Origin: an uncultured Eubacteriales bacterium
GTDB lineage: Bacteria > Bacillota > Clostridia > Oscillospirales > Oscillospiraceae
Assembly (NCBI GenBank): GCA_900550705.1
Contig: URTG01000076.1
Coordinates: 1-8,278 of the forward strand
DNA length: 8,278 bases
Direction: 5' to 3'
Shown here: one piece after another, positions 1-7,400 of the stretch
Position numbering within the stretch: the first letter of the stretch is position 1
How the letters are laid out: each line of letters begins with the position of its first letter
Position numbers and translations under genes: made by a program
Notes under the pieces: model-generated
What the model was told of the DNA's origin: nothing
Database searches by the model: none
What the model saw: only the letters and a program-made list of their open reading frames with translations

Positions 1-144
1 AATCTAGCCTCACCCACCGCAGAGCGGCAGCGGGCGGGGAACGTAAGCACAACCACAAGTCTGCACCCGCGCCGGTCAGGATTCCACCGGGCTTTCCTTC
101 GAAATGGCTCCCCCGGGTCCGGGCCCGCAGGCCCGGCGAACTTT

Positions 145-172
145 GGTTACTTTCCTTCGCGGGAAAGTAACC
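145..172. repeat. 11-bp perfect inverted repeat (hairpin)
   Basis: GGTTACTTTCC (145-155) is the exact reverse complement of GGAAAGTAACC (162-172), around a six-base TTCGCG spacer. As RNA it would form a stable 11-bp stem. No T-tract follows on either strand, so it does not look like an intrinsic terminator. It adjoins the CGCCCGCAGGCGAAA direct repeats and may be part of one composite dispersed intergenic repeat, which is inference. Confidence 0.75.
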
Positions 173-217
173 CGCCCGCAGGCGAAACACCCCCCGTCCC
201 CTCGCCCGCAGGCGAAA
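173..217. repeat. Two direct copies of a 15-base hairpin-forming repeat
   Basis: CGCCCGCAGGCGAAA occurs exactly at 173-187 and again at 203-217, a 30-base period. Each copy is a mini-palindrome (CGCC-CGCA-GGCG) followed by AAA. The core CCCGCAGGC also occurs at 124-132, giving three copies within 90 bases. The 15-base spacer between the full copies is C-rich and differs from the repeats. No coding function is supported. Confidence 0.75.
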
Positions 218-230
218 TCCCGATCCCCAA

Positions 231-263
231 AACCGCGCTGTCCGCAAAAAAGGCAGCGCGGTT
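231..263. terminator. GC-rich hairpin, possible terminator of an upstream operon
   Basis: AACCGCGCTGTC (231-242) pairs with GGCAGCGCGGTT (252-263), a 12-bp stem with one G-U pair around a nine-base A-rich loop. On the + strand the stem is followed by AAAA then TTTT (264-271). On the minus strand only TTTT, partly in the stem, precedes GGGG. Stem strength fits an intrinsic terminator, but the T-tract is weak both ways, so direction and function are uncertain. It would insulate the murB promoter from transcription entering from the left. Confidence 0.35.
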
Positions 264-285
264 AAAATTTTCCCCGCCTGCCCAC

Positions 286-314
286 TTTCCACCCGCCGGG
301 AAGTTTGGTATAAT
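286..314 (+). promoter_or_regulatory. Sigma-A promoter with extended -10 for the murB operon
   Basis: The -10 TATAAT at 309-314 is a perfect consensus preceded by TGG (306-308), the TGn extended -10 motif. A -35-like TTTCCA (286-291, 4 of 6 matches to TTGACA) lies exactly 17 bases upstream. Transcription should start near 321, giving a leader of about 95 bases before murB that contains the 331-361 inverted repeat. It is the only good + strand promoter I see ahead of the five-gene cluster. Confidence 0.75.
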
Positions 315-330
315 GAAATACTGCCGGACG

Positions 331-361
331 GTCAAAAAAGTTGTTTTACTACTTTTTTGAC
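331..361. repeat. AT-rich perfect inverted repeat in the murB leader
   Basis: GTCAAAAAAGT (331-341) is perfectly complementary to ACTTTTTTGAC (351-361) across a nine-base spacer. It begins about ten bases after the predicted transcription start, where a repressor operator or a 5' leader hairpin could act. It is not a normal terminator: the stem is AT-rich and no T-run follows it. The right arm contains a TTGACA (357-362), but I find no acceptable -10 about 17 bases downstream, so I do not call a second promoter. Confidence 0.7.
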
Positions 362-415
362 AAGCTGACTGCAAACTGAAATCGTTTGGCTTAAAATGAA
401 AATCAGGAGGTCCCT

Positions 416-1342
416 ATGGATCGTTTTGATGTGTTATACAACGAGCTGCGCGCCCGCTGCCCGGCGCTGGAGCTGCGGCGGGAGGAGCCTATGTCCCGGC
501 ATACCTCCTTCCGAATCGGCGGGCCGGCGGCGCTGATGGCCCTGCCCAAGTCGCCGGAGGAGGCCCAGGCTGCGGTGAAGACCGCCCGGGCGCTGGGGGA
601 GGAGCCCTTCTTTTTGGGCAACGGCTCCAATCTGCTGGTGGCGGACGAGGGCGTGGCCCGGTTTTTCCTCCAGCCCGCCGGGCGCTACGGCGCAGACCCG
701 CTGAACCGGGTGTGGGAGGAGGACGGCAAGCTGGCCGTCGGCAGCGCCGTGTCTTTGGCCGTGGCGGCGGGGGTCGCCCAGAGCAAGGGGTTGGCGGGGC
801 TGGAATTTGCCTCCGGCATCCCCGGCAGCGTGGGCGGCGCGGTGGTGATGAACGCCGGAGCCTACGGCGGCGAGATGGCCCAGGTGGTCACCGATGTTAC
901 CGTCCTGGACCGGGGGGGAGCGCTCCGCACCATCCCGGCGGCGGATTGCGGCTTTGGCTACCGGCAGAGCGTGTTTTCCTCCGGGGAGTATCTGGTCCTG
1001 TCCGCCCGCCTTGCCCTGGCGAAGGACAGTCCGGAGGCCATTCGGGCCAGGATGGATGATTTCGCGGCCCGGCGGAGGGAGAAGCAGCCCCTGGAATACC
1101 CCAGCGCCGGGTCCATGTTCAAGCGCCCGGCGGGGCATTTTGCCGCCGCCCTCATCGACCAGTGCGGCCTGAAGGGCTTTTCCGTGGGCGGCGCCCAGGT
1201 ATCGGAGAAGCACGCGGGCTTTGTGGTCAACCGGGGGGGCGCCACCTGCGCCGACGTGCTGGCCCTGGTGGACCAGGTCAAGGCCCGGGTCCGGACCCAG
1301 ACCGGCGTGGAGCTGGAGATGGAAGTCCGGGTGCTGCGATAA
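416..1342 (+). CDS. murB: UDP-N-acetylenolpyruvoylglucosamine reductase
   Basis: This cytoplasmic FAD enzyme reduces UDP-GlcNAc-enolpyruvate to UDP-MurNAc with NADPH, the second committed step of peptidoglycan precursor synthesis. The 308-residue protein fits the shorter type II MurB of Gram-positives. Visible motifs are HTSFRIGGPA (29-38), the FAD-binding LGNGSNLLV (67-75) and GIPGSVGGAVVMNAGAYG (134-151), GYRQSVF (181-187) with the family arginine, and AGS (231-233) in SAGSMFKRP. Ser233 is the expected proton donor. The C-terminal LEMEVRVL carries the conserved acidic residue. The start is set by AGGAGG at 405-410, five bases before ATG. It is the first gene after the 286-314 promoter. A 198-base gap to rapZ, unlike the tight spacing downstream, contains a palindromic element. 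Nothing suggests damage to the gene. Confidence 0.97.
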   Translation: MDRFDVLYNELRARCPALELRREEPMSRHTSFRIGGPAALMALPKSPEEAQAAVKTARALGEEPFFLGNGSNLLVADEGVARFFLQPAGRYGADPLNRVWEEDGKLAVGSAVSLAVAAGVAQSKGLAGLEFASGIPGSVGGAVVMNAGAYGGEMAQVVTDVTVLDRGGALRTIPAADCGFGYRQSVFSSGEYLVLSARLALAKDSPEAIRARMDDFAARRREKQPLEYPSAGSMFKRPAGHFAAALIDQCGLKGFSVGGAQVSEKHAGFVVNRGGATCADVLALVDQVKARVRTQTGVELEMEVRVLR

Positions 1343-1347
1343 GCCAA

Positions 1348-1370
1348 ACGGCGGATTTCTATGCCGCCGT
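1348..1370. repeat. Hairpin just after murB
   Basis: ACGGCGG (1348-1354) pairs perfectly with CCGCCGT (1364-1370) across a nine-base loop, six bases after the murB stop. The following bases are AGGGGCC, with no T-tract, so it is a poor intrinsic terminator. It may instead protect the 3' end of a processed murB message. Its right arm overlaps the left end of the 1368-1441 element by three bases, so it may have arisen with that element. Confidence 0.5.
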
Positions 1371-1441
1371 AGGGGCCGATGTCCTCATCGGCCCGCGACA
1401 ACCGGTGCACCAACGGCGGGCGGCCGAAGGCCGCCCCTACG
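1368..1441. repeat. 74-bp palindromic intergenic element (REP/MITE-like)
   Basis: The ends are perfect 9-base terminal inverted repeats, CGTAGGGGC (1368-1376) and GCCCCTACG (1433-1441). Inside are two strong hairpins: GGGCCGATG/CATCGGCCC (1373-1381 with 1386-1394, TCCT loop) and GGGCGGCC/GGCCGCCC (1418-1425 with 1429-1436, GAA loop). Between them are the small palindromes ACCGGT and GGTGCACC. No protein is encoded and no clear target-site duplication is seen. The layout matches non-autonomous palindromic repeats that are multi-copy in many genomes. The element sits inside the presumed murB-dnaE transcript and would form a double stem-loop in the RNA. Confidence 0.75.
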
Positions 1442-1487
1442 AGAGACCACGGGGCTGGGTACCTACGGAACGAACGATAAACACCCG

Positions 1488-1503
1488 CGCCCCGCAGGGG
1501 GCG
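1488..1503. repeat. Short GC hairpin upstream of rapZ
   Basis: CGCCCC (1488-1493) pairs with GGGGCG (1498-1503) around GCAG. It lies 25 bases before the rapZ Shine-Dalgarno sequence. No T-tract follows, so it is unlikely to terminate. The CCGCAGG apex recurs in the hairpins upstream of murB and after dnaE. Confidence 0.4.
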
Positions 1504-1528
1504 AGAAACATCCAAACGAAAGAAAACC

Positions 1529-1534
1529 GAGGTG
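1529..1534 (+). promoter_or_regulatory. Ribosome binding site fixing the rapZ start
   Basis: GAGGTG lies six bases before ATG at 1541. A GTG in the same frame at 1532 could extend the protein by three residues (MST), but that GTG is part of the Shine-Dalgarno sequence itself and has no site of its own at the right distance. The ATG also gives the usual family N-terminus, a few residues before the Walker A strand. Confidence 0.7.
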
Positions 1535-1540
1535 TCAACC

Positions 1541-2404
1541 ATGGAATTTGTAATTATTTCCGGGATGTCCGGGGCGGGAAAGAGCAAGGCGGCCTCGTTT
1601 ATGGAGGACATGGACTTTTTCTGCGTGGACAATCTGCCCGCTCCGCTGATTCCCAAGTTTGCCGAGCTGGGCATGGCCGGGTCCGGGGAGTATGACCGGG
1701 TGGTGCTGGTCACCGATGTCCGGGGCGGCACCCGGTTTGACAGTCTGTTCCGCGCCCTGGACGACCTTCAGGCCATGCACTGCGCCTACCGTATTCTGTT
1801 CATGGACGCCTCGGACGAGACCATCATCCGCCGGTATAAGGAGACCCGCCGCAGCCACCCCCTGGCGGAGTCCTGCGACAGTCTGGAGCAGGCCATTCAG
1901 AAGGAGCGGGCCATGCTGGCCCCCCTGCGGGAGCGGGCGGAGTATATCATCGACACCTCCAACCTGCCCACCGCCAAGCTGAAGGGCGAGCTGCGCCGCC
2001 TGTTCGCCAAGACGGGCACCCAGGAGGGGCAGATGGACGTGCGGGTGTTCTCCTTCGGCTTTAAGCACGGGGTGCCCATGGAGGCCGACCTGGTGTTTGA
2101 CGTGCGCTTTCTGCCCAACCCCTATTATGTGGCGGAGCTGCGGCGGCTCACCGGGCTGGACGACGGGGTGCGGGACTATGTGTTCTCCAGCCCGGTGACC
2201 CACGAATTTCTCCAGCGGCTCAGCGACTTTGTGGGCTGGCTGCTGCCCAAGTATGAGGAGGAGGGCAAGACCTCCCTGGTCATTGCCGTGGGCTGCACCG
2301 GCGGACACCACCGCTCGGTGGCCATTGCCCACGCCCTGGCCCAGCACATCCGGGACCTGGGACGGCCGGTGGCCGAGAGCCACCGGGACCTGGGCCGGAA
2401 CTGA
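1541..2404 (+). CDS. rapZ: RNase adapter/nucleotide-binding protein RapZ (YvcJ)
   Basis: The 287-residue protein belongs to the RapZ/YvcJ family (usually about 285-295 residues). The N-terminal P-loop domain has Walker A GMSGAGKS (8-15), CVDNLP (28-33) and a Walker B-like VVLVTDVRGG (54-63). The C-terminal domain (about 165-287) has FSFGFKHGVP (170-179), DVRFLPNPYYV (187-197), GCTGGHHRSV (251-260) and the terminal HRDL. In E. coli RapZ senses glucosamine-6-phosphate and directs small-RNA decay controlling glmS. In Bacillus YvcJ binds and hydrolyses nucleotides and affects competence, and the full role in Firmicutes is unclear. Whether this protein acts through RNA is inference. The gene opens the tightly spaced rapZ-yvcK-whiA block, and its stop overlaps the yvcK ribosome binding site, suggesting coupled translation. 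Confidence 0.96.
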   Translation: MEFVIISGMSGAGKSKAASFMEDMDFFCVDNLPAPLIPKFAELGMAGSGEYDRVVLVTDVRGGTRFDSLFRALDDLQAMHCAYRILFMDASDETIIRRYKETRRSHPLAESCDSLEQAIQKERAMLAPLRERAEYIIDTSNLPTAKLKGELRRLFAKTGTQEGQMDVRVFSFGFKHGVPMEADLVFDVRFLPNPYYVAELRRLTGLDDGVRDYVFSSPVTHEFLQRLSDFVGWLLPKYEEEGKTSLVIAVGCTGGHHRSVAIAHALAQHIRDLGRPVAESHRDLGRN

Positions 2405-2416
2405 GGAGGGCGCGCT

Positions 2417-3457
2417 ATGGCAGAGCAGCGGCCCAATCTGCCCCAGTGGGAGCGTGGCCCGAAAATCGTCGCCGTGGGCGGCGGCACGGGCCTTTCTACC
2501 ATGCTCCGGGGCTTGAAGCGGTACACGAAACATCTCACCGCCGTGGTCACCGTGGCGGACGACGGGGGCGGCTCCGGAATGCTCCGGCGGGACATGGGGA
2601 TGCTCCCCCCGGGGGACATCCGGCACTGCATGGAGGCCCTGGCCAACACCGAGCCGGTGATGCAGCAGCTGCTGACCTATCGGTTTACCGAGGGGTCCCT
2701 GTCCGGCCAGTCCTTCGGCAACCTGATTTTAGCCGCCCTGAACGGCATCACCGGCTCCTTTGAGGAGGCGGTGCGCCAGATGAGCAAGGTGCTGGCCATC
2801 ACCGGCCAAATTATCCCCGTCACCGGGGCGGACGTGCAGCTGGAGGCCACCTTTGAAAACGGCACCGCCGTGGTGGGGGAGTCGAAAATTTACCAGTTCA
2901 AAAAGGAGCAGGACTGCCGCATTCAGCGGGTGAGCCTGATTCCGGAGCGGCCCGCCCCCCTGCCGGCGGCCATCGAGGCCATTGAGGGGGCGGATCTGAT
3001 TTTACTGGGGCCGGGGAGCCTGTACACCAGCATCATCCCCAATCTGCTGGTGGACGGGGTGGCCCACGCCATCGCCCAGTCCGACGCCCCCAAGGTCTAT
3101 GTCTGCAACATTATGACCCAGGAGGGGGAGACCGAGGGCTACACCGCCGCCGACCATCTGGAGGCCCTGCTGGCCCACGGGGAGCCGGGGCTGGTGGACC
3201 TGTGTCTGGCCAACTCCACCCCCGTCCGCCCCGGCCTGGTGGAGCGCTACCGGGCGGAGGACGCCGCCCCGCTGGTGGTGGACCGGGCGCGCATTGCCGC
3301 CCTGGGGCTGGAGCTGGAGGAGCGGCCCCTGGCCTCCGCCGGGGGGGACTACGCCCGCCACGACCCGGATCAGCTGGCGGAGGCCATTTTAGAGATCTAT
3401 CGCCGCCGCGCTATGCGGATCTTCCACGGGGCGCGCCGATATATTCTGGAGGAATGA
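2417..3457 (+). CDS. yvcK: Gluconeogenesis factor YvcK (CofD-like UDP-sugar-binding protein)
   Basis: The 346-residue protein belongs to the YvcK/UPF0052 family with a CofD-like Rossmann fold. Motifs seen are the nucleotide loop GGGTGLSTML (21-30), VADDGGGSG (46-54), PPGDIRHC (64-71), FGNLILAALNG (100-110), LLGPGSLYTSIIPNL (196-210) and NIMTQEGETEGY (231-242). In Bacillus YvcK binds UDP-GlcNAc and UDP-glucose, is needed for growth on gluconeogenic carbon sources, and influences cell shape and wall synthesis. It is not known to catalyse the CofD phospholactate transfer reaction. The start is set by AGGAGGG (2404-2410), which overlaps the rapZ TGA and lies six bases before ATG. Co-transcription with murB fits a role at the UDP-GlcNAc branch point, though that link is inference. 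Confidence 0.96.
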   Translation: MAEQRPNLPQWERGPKIVAVGGGTGLSTMLRGLKRYTKHLTAVVTVADDGGGSGMLRRDMGMLPPGDIRHCMEALANTEPVMQQLLTYRFTEGSLSGQSFGNLILAALNGITGSFEEAVRQMSKVLAITGQIIPVTGADVQLEATFENGTAVVGESKIYQFKKEQDCRIQRVSLIPERPAPLPAAIEAIEGADLILLGPGSLYTSIIPNLLVDGVAHAIAQSDAPKVYVCNIMTQEGETEGYTAADHLEALLAHGEPGLVDLCLANSTPVRPGLVERYRAEDAAPLVVDRARIAALGLELEERPLASAGGDYARHDPDQLAEAILEIYRRRAMRIFHGARRYILEE

Positions 3458-3477
3458 CGACAAGGGAGGGACCTACT

Positions 3478-4395
3478 ATGTCCTTTGCGGGAGAGGTCAA
3501 GGCAGAGCTGTGCCGCGCCCCCCTGAGCCGCCGCTGCTGCGCCCAGGCGGAGCTGTACGGCGTATTGCTCTATTGCAACACCTATTCCAGCGGAGAGGTC
3601 CGCATTATCACCGAGCACGAGGACTTTGCCCAGCGGCTGCCGCTGCTGCTGAAAAAGGCCCTCCGCCTGACCTTTGACCGCCTGCCTGACGGGACGGGGA
3701 AGCACATTTTTGTGCTCAGCGACCCGGAGAAGGTGGCCCAGGTGCAGCGGGCCTACGGCGACGACGCCGGGGGGCTGGCGCTGCACATCAACTTTGCCGC
3801 GCTGGAGGAGAGCTGCTGCCGGATCGCCTTCCTCCGGGGGGCCTTTCTGGCCGGCGGGTCGGTGACGGCGCCCCAGAAGGGCTACCATCTGGAGCTGGTC
3901 ACCTCCCACCAGAGCGTGGGGCGGGAGATGCTGGCCCTGATGCGGGAGCTGGACCTGGAGCCAAAGGCCGCCCAGCGGAAGGGCAACGCCGTGCTCTACT
4001 TCAAGCAGAGCAACCGGATCGAGGACTTTCTCACCTCCATCGGGGCCCCGGTGGCGGCTATGGAGATCATGAACACCAAGCTGGAAAAGGACCTGCGGGG
4101 CAGCGTAAACCGCCGGGTGAACTGCGATGCCGCCAACCTGGACAAGGCGGTGGAGGCCGCGATGGCCCAGCTGGAGGCCATCCGGGTGCTGGACGAGGCC
4201 GGCCTGCTGACCGGTCTGCCGGAGAAGCTGCAGGAGACCGCCCGTCTGCGCCGGGCCCACCCGGAGGACACCTTAGCCCAGCAGGCGGAGCGCTATGACC
4301 CGCCCATCACCAAATCAGCCCTGAACCACCGCCTCCGCAAGCTGGTGGAGCTGGCGCGGAGGCAGCAGGAGGAGGGGGGGACCACCCCGCCGTAG
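3478..4395 (+). CDS. whiA: DNA-binding protein WhiA
   Basis: The 305-residue protein has the full WhiA architecture. It starts with the N-terminal signature SFAGEVKAELCR (2-13). A degenerate LAGLIDADG homing-endonuclease-like fold follows, with FLRGAFLAGGSV (118-129), YHLEL (136-140) and a second half near 170-215. A C-terminal helix-turn-helix ends in ITKSALNHRLRKL (277-289). The family has lost nuclease activity. It is a sporulation regulator in Streptomyces and affects division and chromosome segregation in Bacillus. The start chosen is ATG 3478, with GGGAGGG (3464-3470) seven bases upstream. The frame stays open back to an ATG at 3202, but that would run through yvcK and add 92 non-family residues. 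The gene starts 20 bases after yvcK. The expected crh-like gene does not follow it. Confidence 0.96.
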   Translation: MSFAGEVKAELCRAPLSRRCCAQAELYGVLLYCNTYSSGEVRIITEHEDFAQRLPLLLKKALRLTFDRLPDGTGKHIFVLSDPEKVAQVQRAYGDDAGGLALHINFAALEESCCRIAFLRGAFLAGGSVTAPQKGYHLELVTSHQSVGREMLALMRELDLEPKAAQRKGNAVLYFKQSNRIEDFLTSIGAPVAAMEIMNTKLEKDLRGSVNRRVNCDAANLDKAVEAAMAQLEAIRVLDEAGLLTGLPEKLQETARLRRAHPEDTLAQQAERYDPPITKSALNHRLRKLVELARRQQEEGGTTPP

Positions 4396-4427
4396 CCGGT
4401 GGAGCCGCCCCGGAAAAGGAGTACGCT

Positions 4428-7400
4428 ATGGCCTTTGTTCACTTACATCTGCATACGGAGTTCTCCCTGCTGGACGGGGCCTGCCGGATCAAAAAGCTGG
4501 TGGAGCGGGTCAAGGAGCTGGGACAGACCGCCGTGGCCATCACGGACCACGGGGTCATGTACGGCGTGATCGACTTCTACCGGGCCTGTAAGGCGGAGGG
4601 GATCAAGCCCATCATCGGCTGCGAGGTCTATGTGGCCCCCCGGGGCCGCACCCGGCTCCAGAAGGTCCACGAGTTCGACGCCGAGTCCCGCCATCTGGTG
4701 CTGCTGTGCCGGAACGAGGAGGGCTACCGGAACCTGTCCTATATGGTCTCCCAGGCGTTTTTAGAGGGCTTTTACATCAAGCCCCGCATTGACATGGACC
4801 TGCTGCGGGCGCACAGCGGCGGGCTGATCGCCTGCTCCGCCTGTCTGGCGGGGGAGCTGCCCCGGCTGCTGCGGAGCGGGGACTACGACCAGGCCAAGGC
4901 GCTGGCCCTGGAGATGCGGGAGCTGTTCGGCCCCGACGGGTACTATCTGGAGCTTCAGGACCACGGCATCCCCGCCCAGAAGCAGGTGAACGAGGGCCTG
5001 CTCCGCCTTCACGACGAGACGGGCATCCCCCTCATCGCCACCAACGACGCCCACTATCTCCGCCGGGAGGACGCCGAAACCCAGGACATCCTCATGTGCA
5101 TCCAGATGGGCAAGACGGTGGATGACCCCAACCGGATGCGCTTTGAGACCCAGGAGTTCTACGTCAAGTCGGAGGAGGAGATGGCCGCCCTGTTCCCCGG
5201 CCACCCGGAGGCCCTGGAGAACACCGCAAAGATCGCCGACCTGTGCAATCTGGACTTTGAGTTCGGCAAGTATCACCTGCCCCACTTTCAGCTGCCCGAG
5301 GGCTGGACGGACGGGGAGAGCTACTTCCGCCACCTGTGTCTGGAGGGCTTTGCCCGCCGGTATCCGGAGAAGCCGCCGGAGTATTTGAAGCAGCTGAACT
5401 ATGAGATGGCGATGATCCGGAAGATGGGCTTTGTGGACTACTTCCTCATCGTGTCTGATTTTATCGCCTTTGCCAAGGGAAACGGTATTCCCGTGGGACC
5501 GGGGCGCGGCTCGGCGGCGGGGTCTATGGTGTCCTACTGTCTGGACATCACCGACCTGGACCCCATGAAGTACAGCCTGTATTTCGAGCGCTTTCTCAAC
5601 CCGGAGCGGGTGTCTATGCCCGATATTGACATCGACTTCTGCATCCGCCGCCGCCAGGAGGTCATCGACTACGTCAACCGGAAGTACGGCCACGACCATG
5701 TGGCCCAGATCATCACCTTCGGCACCATGGCGGCCCGGGGGTCCGTCCGGGATGTGGGCCGGGTGCTGAACTTCCCCTATGCAGAGGTGGATGCCCTGGC
5801 CAAGCTCATCCCCGGCGGGCCGGGGAATCTGCACATCACGCTGGAGGACGCCCTGAAGCTGTCCAAGCAGCTGAAGGAGGCCTACGACGGCGACCCCCGG
5901 GTCAAAAAGCTCATCGACACCGCTATGGCTATCGAGGGAATGCCCCGGAATTCCTCTACCCACGCCGCCGGTGTGGTCATCACCAGCCGTCCGGTGTGCG
6001 ACTATGTGCCCCTGGCCACCAACGACGGCCTGCCGGTGACCCAGTATATCATGACCACCCTGGAGGAGCTGGGTCTGCTGAAAATGGACTTTCTGGGGCT
6101 GCGGAACCTGACCATTCTGGACGACGCGGTGAAGATGGTCCAGGGGAAGGAGCCGGGCTTCCGGCTGAAGGACATCCCGGAGAACGACCCCAAGGTGATG
6201 CAGATGCTGTCCGAGGGGCAGACCGCCGGCGTGTTCCAGATGGAATCCACCGGCATGACCGGCGTATGCACCCGTCTGCGCCCCCAGAATATCGAGGACC
6301 TGACGGCCATCATCGCCCTCTACCGCCCGGGCCCCATGGACTCCATCCCCCGGTTTATCGCCTGCAAGCACAACCCGGAGAAGATCACCTATAAGCACCC
6401 CAGCCTCCAGCCCATTCTGGCCAACACCTACGGGTGCATCGTCTACCAGGAGCAGGTCATTCAGATCTTCCAGCAGCTGGCGGGCTACTCCCTGGGCCAG
6501 GCCGACATGGTCCGCCGGGCCATGTCCAAGAAGAAGCGAAAGGACATCCAGCGGGAGCGGGAGGCCTTTCTCCACGGCGACCCCCAGCGGAGCATCGCCG
6601 GCTGCGCCGCCAACGGCATCCCCGAGGGGGTGGCGGAGAGCATTTACGACGAGATTACCGACTTTGCCAACTACGCCTTCAACAAGGCCCACGCCGTGTG
6701 CTACGCGATGGTGGCCTATGAGACCGCCTGGTTCAAGTGCTACCACCCCAAGGAGTATATGGCCGCCCTGCTGACCTCCGTGCTGGATTCCACGGAAAAG
6801 GTGGCGGAGTACATCGCCGAGTGCCGCAGCATGGGCATTCAGCTGCTGCCCCCCGACGTGAACGAGTCTGACGCGGACTTCACCGTGGTGGGGGAGGGCA
6901 TCCGCTTCGGCCTGGTGGCCCTGAAGGGCGTGGGCCGGGCCTTTATCACCCGCCTGCTGGAGGAGCGGGGCCAGGGCGGCCGGTTCACCGACTTTATGGA
7001 CTTTTGCAGCCGGATGTATGAGCAGGACCTGAACCGCCGGGTGGTGGAAAGTCTCATCAAGAGCGGCGCCTTCGACCGCATGGGCTACCGCCGCTCTCAG
7101 CTGATGCAGGTCTACGGCCAGGTGCTGGACGGCATCGCCGCCAGCCGGAAGCGGAATGTGGAGGGCCAGATGGACCTGTTCGGCATGGGCTCCGGCGAGG
7201 CGGAGCGGGAGGGGGACGCGCCCCTGCCCGCCCTCCATCTCCCCGACCTGCCGGAGTACAGCCCCCAGGAGCGGATGAGCATGGAGAAGGAGACCACCGG
7301 TCTCTATCTCTCCGGCCACCCCATGGACCAGTATCGGGAGATCGCCCGGCGGAACGGGGCGGTGACCATCGGCTCCATTCTGGCGGAGTTCAGCGGCGAG

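Larger units (their letters stand above)
1..285. other. Gene-free, hairpin-rich region upstream of murB
   Basis: I see no supported gene here. One forward frame is open from base 1 to a stop at 358-360, but it lacks a convincing start and ribosome binding site. Its translation is Pro/Ala/Gly-rich and simply reads through the repeats. The region holds a small hairpin (CCGC/GCGG, 17-27), a GGGCC-CGCA-GGCCC hairpin near 121-134, and the larger hairpins and direct repeats listed separately. The 3' end of an upstream operon may lie just left of the window. The dense secondary structure is typical of intergenic repeats, not of coding DNA. Confidence 0.6.

Noticed and set aside
173..217. Start of a CRISPR-like array (15-base repeat, 30-base period)
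   Set aside because: Only two full copies, repeats too short, a C-rich spacer, and no cas genes nearby.
1..360. Forward frame open for 119 codons from the left edge
   Set aside because: No plausible start or ribosome binding site, Pro/Ala/Gly-rich translation through repeats, and it runs across the murB promoter. Chance openness in GC-rich DNA is enough.
331..361. Intrinsic terminator in the murB leader
   Set aside because: The stem is AT-rich and its T-run is inside the stem, with no U-tract after it.
147..374. A 75-codon minus-strand open frame upstream of murB
   Set aside because: It crosses several hairpins and repeats, lacks a convincing ribosome binding site, and its product resembles no family I know.
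357..397. Second promoter from TTGACA at 357-362 with TAAAAT at 392-397
   Set aside because: The spacer is 29 bases, far too long, and no -10-like hexamer lies at 16-18 bases. The TTGACA is explained by the inverted repeat arm.
434..1213. A 259-codon minus-strand open frame opposite murB
   Set aside because: Compositional shadow of murB with no motifs; the + strand frame encodes a full MurB.
3202..3477. N-terminal extension of WhiA to an upstream in-frame ATG
   Set aside because: It would lie wholly inside yvcK in another frame and add 92 low-complexity residues before the canonical WhiA N-terminus, which has its own ribosome binding site.
3820..3870. Homing endonuclease suggested by the LAGLIDADG-like motif
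   Set aside because: This is the degenerate, non-catalytic fold normal for WhiA; no intron or intein boundaries are present.
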